From assembly GCA_034670405.1 (NCBI GenBank), contig JAXDDX010000011.1, forward strand, positions 7,136,501 to 7,200,500: a stretch of 64,000 nucleotides of DNA, written 5' to 3'. The DNA is from Hoplostethus atlanticus (taxonomy: Eukaryota; Chordata; Actinopteri; Trachichthyiformes; Trachichthyidae). Both the position numbers and the translations under genes were made by a program. The notes below the pieces were generated by a model. The model saw only the letters and a program-made list of their open reading frames with translations, had not been told where the DNA came from and searched no databases. Shown in pieces: positions 13,101 through 26,300 of the stretch (its first letter is position 1; each line of letters starts with the position of its first letter).

Positions 13101-16100
13101 TTTCCATGCTCTCCACCGTCCACCCCTACCCACTTCTGAACGATCCCTCCCCACATCCTGCACCCAATATTCTGTTTCAACCAGAAATATGCCAAGTTAC
13201 GGATGCAAGGCACTCTTGAAATGCATGTTGTCTTCAAGTTAGCTTTTCTTAACACATCATTGTCCTTCGTTGTTCAGTATTTCCCCACCTTTTCCTCATT
13301 CCCTCCATTCCCTGAGCCGACCGACGTTAGATGCTCCTCCTGAACCTTCCTCAGGGTGGTGAGTTTTTGAGAGAGCTGGGTACAAAGTTGACTCCATCTT
13401 TGCTCCTCCTCCTCTTCATCGCCAGCCAATCTAGTGACAAAGGAACATGCAAAGATGTATGGCTGCAGCACCACACGGTATGCATGTGAGTTGTAAACCT
13501 TATCGATCCATCCACTCTGTCTTATACCTGATTTGCCTCTCGGAGGACTCCTGTCCCTGGTGGGATTCCTCCTCAACGCTGCCACAACTGGCGTCGACTT
13601 CACTCTGCTCCTTCAACTCATAAAGAGTCTCCTGGACATTGACAGAGGAAAATCAGGGGGAAACAACACCGTAAGAAAAACAAAACAGGAAGTAGGCTTC
13701 GAAGGCTGATACTGATACCTTTGGATTGAAGCTGTAGATGGACAATATTTAATTGCTTAAAATTGGCCATTTTCATGCCAAAATGTTGAGGACGTAGTAT
13801 TCAGTGTTTCCTTGAGAAAATTATTGTTGCCAAAGTTAAGTTGCCAAAGTCTCTGAAGCAGCATTGAGACTACTTCCGATATACTGAGACACTAAAACTC
13901 TCCATTGAAACCCAGATTAAGAAGTATCGACCCAATACATTGCCAAACGCACTGCAAGAGCTTTTCTTCTCTTCTTCAGGCACTTACCAGATGTTGGGGA
14001 GGTGTGGGCACAGACAGATGTTCCTCGCCCACCGCTGGTCTGGCCGGTGTGAATGGAGTTGTAGGTCTTGTAGGAATAAACCTTGTGTCTTCAACTGCAG
14101 CGAAAGCCTGTCGGGAGTGCGTTTCGCTGTCATGCGTGTCTGTGGCGAGGGTTTCACTTCTCCCACGTCTCTCCTTAACGGCAGCAACGGGGAAACGCTG
14201 CTCTTCGGCCGCTGGAATGGCCGCAGTGGTTCCAGCACCAGATGCTTTACCGACTTCAGTCTTGGAAGCATGTCTAGATTCCATCACTCTTAGTCCAGTC
14301 TCCGCATTCTCTGATCCAGACTCCTTGGTAGCTAGACCAGATACCGGCCCGGTATCTGCGGTTATTGAACTTGTTTCAGACGGAAGCTGACTCTCCATTG
14401 CCTAAAAGAAGATTAAGGTGGATCCGTGAGAGTTTCATCAAAGCCCTGACAGTAAAGTCTCTGCAGAAGACAAGGAATAAAGACCATGGTGGGCAAAATC
14501 CCTGAATTCAAGAATGATTGTTGTCAAAGTATGCGCATTATGACTATTACTATCGCTCAATGCATTATAGTTTACCCTGAGTAGTGTATACTGAGGCCCC
14601 GAAGAAATGACTACACTGATATCAACAATAAAATTAGAAAAACATAAAGGCTAAGGAGACAAAAAAAGACATAGCCAAAATGCTTGTTATACATCAAATC
14701 AATCCAATCTGCTCTCAAATGAAAATATTACTCACTTCAGAGAGCGGCCAAGTTTCAGGAACATCCTCACTTTCCACAATTGAAGCATTTGTCTCCAGAG
14801 GGTCCTGGTCGCTGAGTTTCTCCTCTGGGTCCTAACATACAAATGGGTTGTATGAATACACACATGCACTAATATGCCATTCTCACTGTGTGCGTATGAG
14901 AAAGAAGAGGTCGCTAAGGGGCAACATATTTAAAGCAGCTGCTTCTGACAGTGCCAAGATTTCAGGGAACATAAGCTCTGCACCAACGTAACAGAAAATA
15001 TAAGCAACGGTAAAGATAAAAGTAAAAAGATAGAGCAACCTGAAGGCAGAGTTGGGGAATAGTGAGTGATGAATGTCTTTAAAATGTCTTAAAAAAGTTT
15101 CATTCCAAAACACTTTATACCCATTCAAGGGATTTGATTGAAGTCCAATCAAATACAAGTCTAAAATGTTTCTATTTTTGAAGTATTTTTTTTAGGTTTT
15201 TAAGATAGCTAACATCTTTAGAAATATTCAAAAGTGATTTCAATTTTCATGACAGTGATCATTTTGTCAGAGCAGGGGTTTTTAATAATGTGAATCTCTC
15301 GTTTTTGTAATGAAACTCTTGATGTGCAGCAGAAGGAGCGAGCCGGCGAGATGCTGTTTTAATACGTATGTTTAAGATCTTTACCTCTGGAACACTGCAT
15401 GTTAGTGTGTCAGAGGACGACGAGTGAGGACTGCCTCGCTCCTCCTCATCTTCCTCTGCCTCCTGCTTTTAGTGATAGGGGTGAGTGATGACAGGTGAAC
15501 ACTGGTTTAATAGAGTTAAAGCGACACTGATCAAAACAGAAGTATTGATTTAAAGGAAAATTTAACCCCAGAGTATCTCGCAAATGAGCCTCCATTTCAA
15601 AATACGACTTCAGAATGGTTTCAGAGATCGATTTAGAAAACAGCTATGATGATTGACTTTCGGGGAAATTGTCCTTTCAAGCAATAACTGGGAAGAAATG
15701 TATGTTGTCAGGATGCGTACCATCACTTCATGTCTTACCTGCTTTTATTCCAAGAACCACAACATATATGCCACACTGCATTTATTTGGTCCTTGTTTGC
15801 AACAAAATAACCAGGGTCAACAATAAAAAAGGCCTGAACACCAGTTTTTGGCAGCATGCATGCTCAAAAGTGAATAGCTTCCACCAAAGTGCGAATACTG
15901 CTTTCAGGGTTTGCTTGAACCTGCCTCGCAGCCCAGACGGGTGGAGTTTGAAAGGAGCTGAAAACTCTGGCCCGGACAGCTCAGTTGGTAAAGCATGAGA
16001 CCCTCATTCTCAGGGTCATGGGTTCGATCCCCACATAGTCAAGTACCTTTATAAGTCGCTTTGGATAAAAGCCTCTGCAAAATGACTGTAATGTAGTTAG

Positions 16101-19100
16101 TAAGTTCATAAAATGAATCCGCAGGGACAACAATACCCTAAAAGTTCATTTCTTACCCTGGCTCTAACACAGCTTATATGGCGAACAATGTTTTAAAGGT
16201 GTACTGTCATTTTTTAGGCATGCAAATTCCCTGACTTTCCCTGTCTGGAATCCATGAAATTCCAGAAATCCCATTACCGGTAGGAACGCTGCACTTGGTG
16301 ACTGTCATTTTAATTTCCTGAACTGGTGTCATTCAAAGATGACACCGAATGGTGAAATCAAAAACTTAAACCATTGTCACTTTGTTGATGTTTGGTAGTG
16401 AACCCAAAGGTCGGCGTTACCTGGAAAAATTCTCCTCGTGGATCTCCGTATAGCTGTGTGTCTCCCGACAGGACAGAGGCTTCTGTTGCACTGATGCCAA
16501 CATCCTTTCTGGGAATTCTTTCCCCAGCTTCCTCCTCTTCCCTAATCTCACTCTTTGAAGGACAAGGAGACGAGAGAGTGACAAGTGGTAACAAAGTGTT
16601 AACATACTCGAGGTCTAACGATTCTCAAGGTATAGTGATTCTTCTAGTAAGATTGACAAAATCCATTTTGAGACTACACGTTGTACCTCCAGCAGTGCGG
16701 CCTGTTGGTGGGTGAGTTGCTCCAGCTCCCAGAGTGGCTGCAGGAGCTGTGTGGCTCTGGAAAAGGCCACCAGGCTCTCCTCAGCGCCCCCTGGGAGGCC
16801 CAGTTCTCCCTTACATCCATCTATCTCCTCCAGTGTCCTCCGCATCGACTGCAGATTGGCCAGGATCACCTTGAGATTATACATATAATGTTCATACTAC
16901 GCCGATGACGCCGAAGATTATTTTTTATTAGTAGTAGTATTAGAATGGGTCAATAATAATGATAACTTCATGCCTCACCTGCCGGTTGTGAAGGTGCTCC
17001 ACCAGAGGGAGGTAGGAGCTCTCCATGGAGGATAAAATCGTTCTGACCTTGGTTACATTCTTCTCTATAGTTTTCAGCTCTGCTTCCATGGCATCCACCC
17101 CCTGAAAAGGAAATTGGTAATAGCTTTTCTTGTAGACTTGAGAAATGATCTAAAATAATACAATAAAAATGTAAAAACTCTTGATTTTGAACACATCCCT
17201 GTTAGTCCAGGTTCAATTTCAAGCCAGTGAGGAAAATATTAGCTATGGGGTCACAGGATTGCTAAAGTCAAATTCCTTGATCACAAATTAGATTTGTACA
17301 TAAATGGCCCGGTAGCATTGCTGACATTCTACATTGAAACCTCATGTCCTTGAGCCCAACATGAACCTTGGTATTAACACTGAGGACTTCTAGCAGAGCA
17401 AACCTTTACAAGACTTTGTTTTTCAGTTGGTTTGAGTTTTGAATACAAGGGAAACGTGATCCATCTGCATTTTTTTAAATTATAGGTGCTCATTATAGGG
17501 ACAAGAAAAAATACTGCCCATAAAATTGTCTATTTTGACCTCAGGTATGCAAGTCGATGAGGTCACAGGATTGCATTTCCCTTGACCTGAAAGCTGCACT
17601 TTGTAACTTTCTGTAATTTAGCTGTTGGCGCCCCCAGTGGTAGCGCTAGCTTGCTCACTGCTATTTCACAACTGTGTGTGTTTGGCTGGTAAATTTGGAT
17701 ACGTCACTTCCTGTGCTCAGAGAAAAACCTCGCTGCCAGTGTACCTACCGATTCCAAAACTTCATTAGTGTGAATGGAGCAAATTTACAGTGGCTAAATG
17801 AAGGGGGAGGGGCCAGTCTTATGGAGTGAATATGATGCCAATACAACTTACAAATGTTTTTAGAGAGTCACAAATGTGAATGAAGTTTTGTGCACATCAA
17901 TCATAACTTACGCGTTTGTTCCGAGTCACAAATGTAAAAAATAAATGTGTGCACAGCAAAAAAGATTTGTGCACATCTCACAAGTACAAATCCTGTCTTG
18001 TGAGTCTTGAATATGGATTTGTCAATATGCACGCATGTGTGGATCTCAAGTTGTGGAGACACAAAACTTCAAATGGTTTTGGCACTATATCTCCATGTAC
18101 CATGAGGAAAAAATCCACACGTGTATGCACCAATCAAAATGAAGTTGCCTCCAGAGCTCATAACCAATCAGTGAGCAGCAACGTTGGAGTGAATATGCAG
18201 CTTTAAATCTGCACTTGGCAATTTGTTTTACTGATTACTGATGCCATGTTACATAATTTCTGGGTATCTCGCTGCCATTTGGGGCTGTGAACGTTGCTTT
18301 GCGCAGTTTTATGAGCTTTAAAACTCAAAAAACATCAGAAAATAAATCTTAGTATTGAACATTTTGGAAAATGTCTACTTTTTACAGAATAACCACTTAA
18401 AAGTCTATATTTGTTGAATTTCGACAAAAAGCGAAGAGCAGTTGTTTCTTACTGCGGCAGCCTGCAGGAGCTGCCCCAGAGGCCCTATGATGTTGCGTTG
18501 CATGGTGTGGACTTGGTGGTCGGCTTGGGCCAGGCTCTCCTCCTGGGTGCTGGTGTCACACACAGCAGAGATCTCGTCGAGCAGTGGTCTGAGGCTCCCT
18601 AGGGTGTCCCTGGTCCGCTCAGAGTCATCCAGGACCAGCTGTAGTTTAGGATGTTGAGTTACATAAATCTTTGGTATCCATGAAAAACATATGAAAACTT
18701 TGTAGATACTGGGGAAAGTAGATTCATTATTTCCATTAAGGTGGGTATATATCGCATAGCTTTTCAGCTTCTCTCATGATAGCCAAAAAAGTACATATAA
18801 CAAAGATAGCCTACAAAGAAACATATTTCTCCATAGATGGCTAGAAGAAAGTACTTGATGAAAAGCAGCAGAACCACATAAAAATGTACAATCAAACAAG
18901 ACAGATGAGAGAGGAATCTTTGAAGTAGTACTATTTCACCATGATGAGACTACAACAGCTCTAAGCTTATTACCCAAATGTATTACAATGTAATCCCAAT
19001 AGAACAGAACTACTGTTACAACTGGACCTTTGGCTGGATACGATATCCACGCAAAGGCAATGGATCCTTTCATTTGAACCGAACACACTAAACAAATCAG

Positions 19101-22100
19101 TGAAAGGAACCAGGTCCTTTGCATGGTATACCAGTCTGTTTCTCTGGGCTAAATTTATCACAGATTTCTTGTCGCTTTCTTGAATACGTTGTATCCATAC
19201 CTCCTGAACTTAAGGCAAATTTGTAGCATGTTTGTAGTAATTCATGAGGAAAAACCATTATAATATTCCTATAATATTCCTATAGGAACGTCTGTGGTAC
19301 TTGGCAGTGAGTTTATAGTGACCTAATCCTACTTGATGGTATTTTCTAATCTGCTATGGTATTCTTATAATATTACTATAGGGTCGTTTTTCTATGATAT
19401 TTGTATACCTAGTATCATTCTAGAATCTGTTCCAGGATACTTTAGTACCTGCTCTTCAGTAGTTTCAGTGACACCTGAGTGTCATGGTGAGGATTTCTTG
19501 TCCCCTTCTTGAATCCATTGTATCCATACCTCCTAAAAGGCTCTCTGCAGGTCTATAGATGTTCTGGTCACTAGCGGTTGGCCTACTAGTTTTACTCTAA
19601 TTCAGTAAATTCAGTAAATCAAAAAATGAAAGTAATTAACATTTGGCGCAACAAATTCACCCTTCTCCACAAACTTCATGTCCTAAAATCGCCCCTGATT
19701 GTCAGACTAATAACACATGCAACACACAACTCTCTGCTGAGCCATTTACAGTGTGTGTCTGCTTTGTGTGAGTGTGCGTGTGCAAAAGCTCTTTTACAAA
19801 TGCTTTGCTTGTTGCCGGTGTCACTGACCTGGAGCGAGTTTGCACGACTCTGGAGGCTTCTGGCTGTCGTGTACGAGCAGGGAGAGCTGAGCCAAGACTG
19901 GGCCTCTTCCAGCCAGCCGGTGGCGCTGTGGAGCATGTCTTCAAACTCCTGAAGACAGGCAGGGATCTGAGACAGAGCAAAAAGGATAGAAAAAGAAGGA
20001 GCAGTCGATTACACAGCTGTCATTTCAAACGTTGATAACTGAGACAACACGCCACCTGCTTCCTGTGTTCAATATGGAAGTGAGGGCTTGTGGGTTAACT
20101 TTAGCGCGTGTGCCCTAACCTTGCAGAGGAAGGAGGTGCGCTGCTCAGCCATCTGTGCTACATCCTGATAGAGCTGCAGCGGCTGGTTGAGCTGGTCCAT
20201 GAGGAGCTGGGCTTGATCTGGCTGCTCCTCCGCCAGATCCTGCGCCTCGCTCTCTAGGAGCGTCAGGCGGCTGTGCCACGCATCCAGCTCATCCCACACG
20301 TGCTGCAGAACGGAAGACGTATGGAAGGGACTAGTAGTAGCAGGTTTTGAAGTAGAGACTAGGATTTACTGTGTCAGAGTAAAGTCTTTTTCAGGTATCT
20401 CTCTTTTTCTTGTTATATATTTAGCTAGGAGATTTGTGACACAACTGCAAAGCCTCTATAGCACAGACTGCCTGTAGCAATGTAAATTAGACAAGTATAT
20501 TGTCAGTAAGAATATGTGATTGAAGAGAAATCAAAACATGTACATCCTAATCTTAAACAGGTGCTGAATCCAAAACACTGTTTTGGAGTAGCTAAGGCAT
20601 CAGCATGACATTACAATTTCTAATCTTGGTTCTTTGGATTCTAACTTTGGGAGAAACTCATTTATGTTCACCGTTTTAGAATGAGAAATCATATGTGAAA
20701 TTCAAAAGGTGATCGGTAAACCTCTTAAATGGTCAAATTAGATTGATTAAAAAGAAAAAACAAATCAAATTTACAAGGATAGAGATGAGAAATGAAAACT
20801 GATGCCACAATTGTACATCCATAGGCTCAAATGAAAATGATTTTAAAAATGTATTCAATTTAAGTGTACATATTTCAGATGTTGAGGAAAACATGCACAC
20901 ACCTTGAGTGTGTTTTGAGCCTCGGCGACTGTTGGACTCCTCTGTGCTAGTAAAGCCTTCACTCCCTCCATCCCAGAGTGTAGATCCACCACTCTGCTGG
21001 TCAGCTTACGAACTGGGTTGCTCCTCTCCAGGATCTACAGAATGACCACACATTTGAATGCTTTCACACCTGGGATGCAAGGTGAATCATCAGTCAACTA
21101 CCCAGTAACAAAAGAAAACCAGCAGGGCTGTGGTATCAGAGGACCATGGCTGAGAACCTAGCCTGGTATTCTCTCTAATATCTGCAGAAAGCAAGTTTGT
21201 GAACAAGTCCAAGACTGCCAAACATAAGGACAATCAGCTTACAAACATACTAAAGATCTCTGCTACGTGTAGCTGTGAGCTGATAGTGTTCTATAAACTA
21301 ATGGGAAACCTATCTCTTTTACAAGTTTTTGCTGAACTGAAAAAAAATAAGTAACTAATAATTATTTTTTTTGTTACCAAATTTATCAAAGAATTTACAA
21401 TTCATCAAATTCCCAGACATACACTGCCTTACACCTCTCACACTTACACACGATATTCCAGAAATTCCAGAAAAACAGACTCAGCCAACCAAGGTAAACT
21501 TTTCACTAGTGTCTATTCACTACTGCCTATTGACCACACACACACAAAACACAGACAGATTGGTGGGAGATAACAGGTCACATGATGTTCATTTCACGTT
21601 GAACTAACCAAACATTTCGGATGGGTTCAGTTCTGTTCCCTGTTACCTTCTCCTCTGCTCTTTGTAGAGAGAGGTGGACTTCTTGTATCCGCCTGCTGAT
21701 ATCAGCTGGAACCTCATTGTACCTGCTCTGCACGGCATCCATGATACACTGGAGCTTGGCCTTCTGGGAAAAAAAGTCCCTTCTGAGTGCCTGCCAATGT
21801 AGAAACACAAGAGGGGAGCATGACAGGGAGAAGAAAGAGAGAGAGAGAAAAAAAATCCACATTGTTCCATTTTCCTATTAAAGGTTGCAGGTAAGTTTAC
21901 AGCCCCACAAGTTAAATGTATTTTTAAAAAGGGAAGGATGGCTGGCAGTAAAACTGATTGACTACCCTCACTAAGTTTAAGATGCTGCTTTAGCCAGAAG
22001 AGAGTCATCAAGGTTAAACTTTCCAAAAGTATTGGCAGCAGTAACCAACAAGGGATATTTTAAACCAGGTCCTTCATCACTCTTTCATCTAGCTGCATTA

Positions 22101-23303
22101 AAGCATTACAACCAATTGAATAAATGTAGTAATGTGACATTAGTGCAGCATCAGTGCACAAACAGAAAGTTCCAAACCTGAAGGAAAAAAAACAATCAGC
22201 TCTAAATAGATTTTTCAATTCTTAAGGACCTAATAAGTACCTTGAAGCTAACAGAAAATGCATTCCCATTTGCTATGGAGCACTGCTGCTGCGCGGCCTT
22301 TGGAAACTGTATAAAGACTATTCAGAGATGAGACCGTTCAGACCGTTAGTGCACATGAAAAGACCACTTATGGCCAGGCCGTAATCTAATTAGTGTAGCT
22401 TCACAGGGTCTGTAGCTGCAACTGACAACAACAGGCCCTCAAATATAGTTTATGCATCTCTCTGTAGTTGAGAAGGACTTGTAAATAGTTCCTGAAGCCA
22501 CTATGTAGCACATTAAAATAAACAAATTCTAATTTCATATTAGCCATTAGCAATAAGCCTGTAAACGCACTGATTAATAGTCCAAAACATTTATAAGCAC
22601 TGCAGATTCAAGGAAGCTTTTGATGATGAGCAATACAATTTACGGATTTCCAATTGGCAGACTGCAAAGCATCATATGGAGTCTGACCTGTTGTTGCCGT
22701 GGATTGCAACAGGTCTCCAGAGAGGGAAGTAAGGCTAACACGTGTTGGTCCACCTCTCCTATCTCCTCCTGGACCTGCTGTCTCTCGTGCTCTTCTGCCA
22801 GGGCCGCCGTCACCACCAACATGTTCCTCTCTTTCAAGCTGTGGAGAACATCATCCTCTCAGTATCCCTCTCATGCAAAAGTAATCTCTTAGGTAAAGTT
22901 TCCACATGTATAATATACTGAACTTCTCCCACCTCCTGAAGCTCTCTTGGATCTTGACCAGCCTTTGGCCCACTGGCCCAGGGCTGCCTGCATTCTGGGG
23001 ACTGTATAAGTTCAGGGCGTGCTCCAGACGGTGCTCCAGGGAGGCTAAGGACTGCTGCTCTTGCTCCAGACCAGTCTGGTGCTTCTCAACCTGGGCCAGA
23101 AGCTCTGTGGTTCCCCCTGAGTGGAGCTCATAGTGGAGTCAGGCAGCTCAGCCTGAAGACTGGCCAAATAACTGCAACATTGCTCCATCTAAAGAAAATT
23201 ATTTAATCTTAATTTTTTGTTAAATTGTATTTTTTAAATCTCTATCCTATATGTTGACAATGATCCAAATTCCTCTTGAGGTTGAATAATGTTTATCTTA
23301 CCT

Positions 23304-23334
<31 letters not shown>

Positions 23335-26300
23335 TGCTACATCAAATCAGTACAAGTACAAGAGCTGTTAAAGTGGCAGATAGTATGACTCACGCTGGTA
23401 GTGATGTCCTTCCATTCTTCTCCTCTCTGCTCGGAGTGAGCCATCAGGAGGCCGACACCACGTCGTGATGATACCCAGCGCCTCCAGAGGGCACCCAACT
23501 CCCCGTCCTTGCCAACCCCACAGCCCTGCATCGGACACCCAGCTCTCAGTTCTTCTATCTTCCCGGCAAGGCCACGGAGATCCTCCATGAGTAGCTTCAC
23601 GTAGAGATTAAAAAAATATTTGAGTCAGACGGTATTCTCTGTACTTGCTTGGAGGACCAGATGGATGGGACACACTGCATCAGGATAATTCAGATAGTGC
23701 CTGGTAATTTTTACTTTCAAACTTTAGTACTCCAAACAGATGAAAACAAATTCTGAGAATTATTTGCAAATAGTAACTGTCAAATATCTGACCATGTCCC
23801 TTAAAGGCCGAAGTAGATCCATTATAAATGTAATTTAACCAATGTTGTGTTCAAATATTTGCTAATCATCAACAAATTAATGCTGCATCTAACCTACCGT
23901 AGCTCTGTTTTGCTGATCGACACACTTGTCATACGAAGTCACTCGTTCTGCAGCACACTCTGAGAGCCTGGCTTCAAACTTCGAAAGAAGCTGACGTATG
24001 TCTTCATGACATTTCCTGTGGCTGTGTTCTCTTTTTGCACACCTACATGGGTGACAAGTAGAAATAATAGAAATAGTAAATAATTCATTGATGGAGTTGC
24101 AAGAGTTAAAGAAGAGAAATAATAGTAAATTTCATCTTTAGGGTTAATTGTAATACTACCAACACATTGTGAACATATATTGAATGTTGATAGTGTTAGG
24201 AAAACTAGTGACATTTCAGAGGTTTTCCCTGTTAATCTACTGTCACATTAGATTAGAGATCAAATTGCTCAAGAAAAACATCAGCACCAAACATCAGCAA
24301 AGTCTTTTCCCTCAAGTGCCTTATTCATTTCAGACAGAGCATCAGACAACCCAGGTAAAGATGAGTTTGTTTCACTCAGTTTAGACAGCTAAACCGATTA
24401 CTAAAACCTTTCTGCTATGCCTTGTTTCCATGCACTCTATTGCACTAATCAGAAACATGTATCTCCATGTGCACATGAAAGTAGAGTGTACATATGAAGA
24501 GCATAGGAAATGTCCCCCCAAAACACAGTAAATATATGATCAGACACAAGACACAAGCTACACATCAGAGCTTCCAGGATATGTTCAAATTTACAGTTTC
24601 TGGTGGAGAGGTATACATTCAATTGATTAACTTTCAATGAAGTATCATATCGTACGTGGGACAAAAGATCTTTTGAAACAAGCTTTGTGGTTCTGAGCAT
24701 TCTATCGTGAGAGAGGGGAGCTTGATAAATCCACTAGGATGTGGAAGATTGCCCTCAAAAACCTATATTTTCCGAGGATTTTAATAGCAGATAATAACAG
24801 TTATTTTAATAACAGATGATTAAGTGGAACTTGGAAAAACATCACTTAGTATGAATGTAATTCATATTAACATGCCAATGTGCAATGAACTGCTGAAAAC
24901 AGTGGGAAGTGAGATACCTCTGCAGGGCGTTCAGTCTGAGTTGGGCCTGGGCCTCCAGTGTAGCTCTTCCCACCAACAACTGACTCAGGATACCAATGTG
25001 GAGCTGCTCAGTCTTTGGGCGGGAGAGGCAGCGTTGCTGGGGAACCAGATCCAAAAGATGGCACATATGAGCCTGCAGACCATCTTCTAGAGTAGCTAGA
25101 GCCTGCTGGGTCTGCCTTTGCTCCTCTGTACAGTCCAAAAAACCTCCAGGAGCTGACAAGAAGGTGGCTTCAGCATTGTGAAGGAAGGCTATTGCTCCTT
25201 GAGCAGCCCAGTGGTAATCCTTCAAGGATTCTCGAGCCTGGGACAAACTCTCCTGTTGGATACATGTTGAATGATCAAGCATATTTGAGTGTGACAACAA
25301 ATGCAATGATAATTTGGCAAGAAAGTATACTGTCCAAGAATATTTTAGCTTACCATCCGTGAATGGCACTCCTGCATGGTTGCATCTCTGAGGGAGTACA
25401 GTTCCACATGGGTCTTCGGGTTCAGTTTTTCTTTCTGTCCCAAAGCTTCTAAGACCCGCATCCCAGACTCCAAGTTTCTCCAAATAACCCAACACCTTTG
25501 TAGTGTAGTATCTATGGCCTTTTCATTTGGGTCGACTGGTTCAGCTCTCTCCAGCTCCAGCCTTGTTCTTTGGAAAAGCTCCATCAAGGCAGGAAGCTCA
25601 GAGCGGAAGTGTAAACCTTCCAAAAGCTTGCCTTCCAAGTTTTTGATAATATCTGTGACAGCGTGCTCCCAAGAGACCAAAGTTTCCACGGTTTGGCGAA
25701 TTGTCTGCCTCTCTGAATTAAGCTGTGATGGGTGCAAGTCCTGAGCTATGGCCTCTAATTGGTCAGCTGCTTCTTGACACTGTGTCTTCACTAAAGGAAG
25801 TTCAACCAAAAGTATCTGGCATAGTCTGAACCTCTCACCCACACTGACTGTTTTATCTTTGGCACGCTGGATTTGCCCTTTGGCAATGCCCCTGGATTCA
25901 TCCATTTGTTTGTGGAGGTGAAGATACTTGTCTTGCTCCAAGGCATGGATACTAAGAGTTTTAGACCTGTCTTGCAGTTCACCAATGGTGCACAATAGGG
26001 AGCTTCGTTTGGCCCCCTGACAGTTCTTAAGCTCTTGTATTTGACACTGATGTTCCAATAGCACGTGTTTCAATAGAGCAATGGATGAAAGGGTGTCCTT
26101 TGTTAAAGGGAACGTTTGCTGCTCTAGGTTGGTAGATATCTGCTTCAAGCTGGTCTGAACGGTAGATAACTCCTCATCTGAAGAGGTCTGCTCATGAATT
26201 AGCTCCTCTAATTCCCAGCTGGTTGCTCGCTCATGAGCCAGCAATCCATCTAACTCTGTCCAAAGGCCTGAGAGTCTGTTGACTAGGTAGCGGCTCTCTG

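Noticed and set aside
13905-14390. 161-codon plus-strand ORF
   Set aside because: Exactly antisense to linker exon c57, which has splice signals, correct phases and fits the gene; the ORF is a shadow of low-complexity coding sequence.
15970-16041. Functional tRNA-Lys gene
   Set aside because: U33 is replaced, the acceptor stem does not pair and a SINE tail follows directly.
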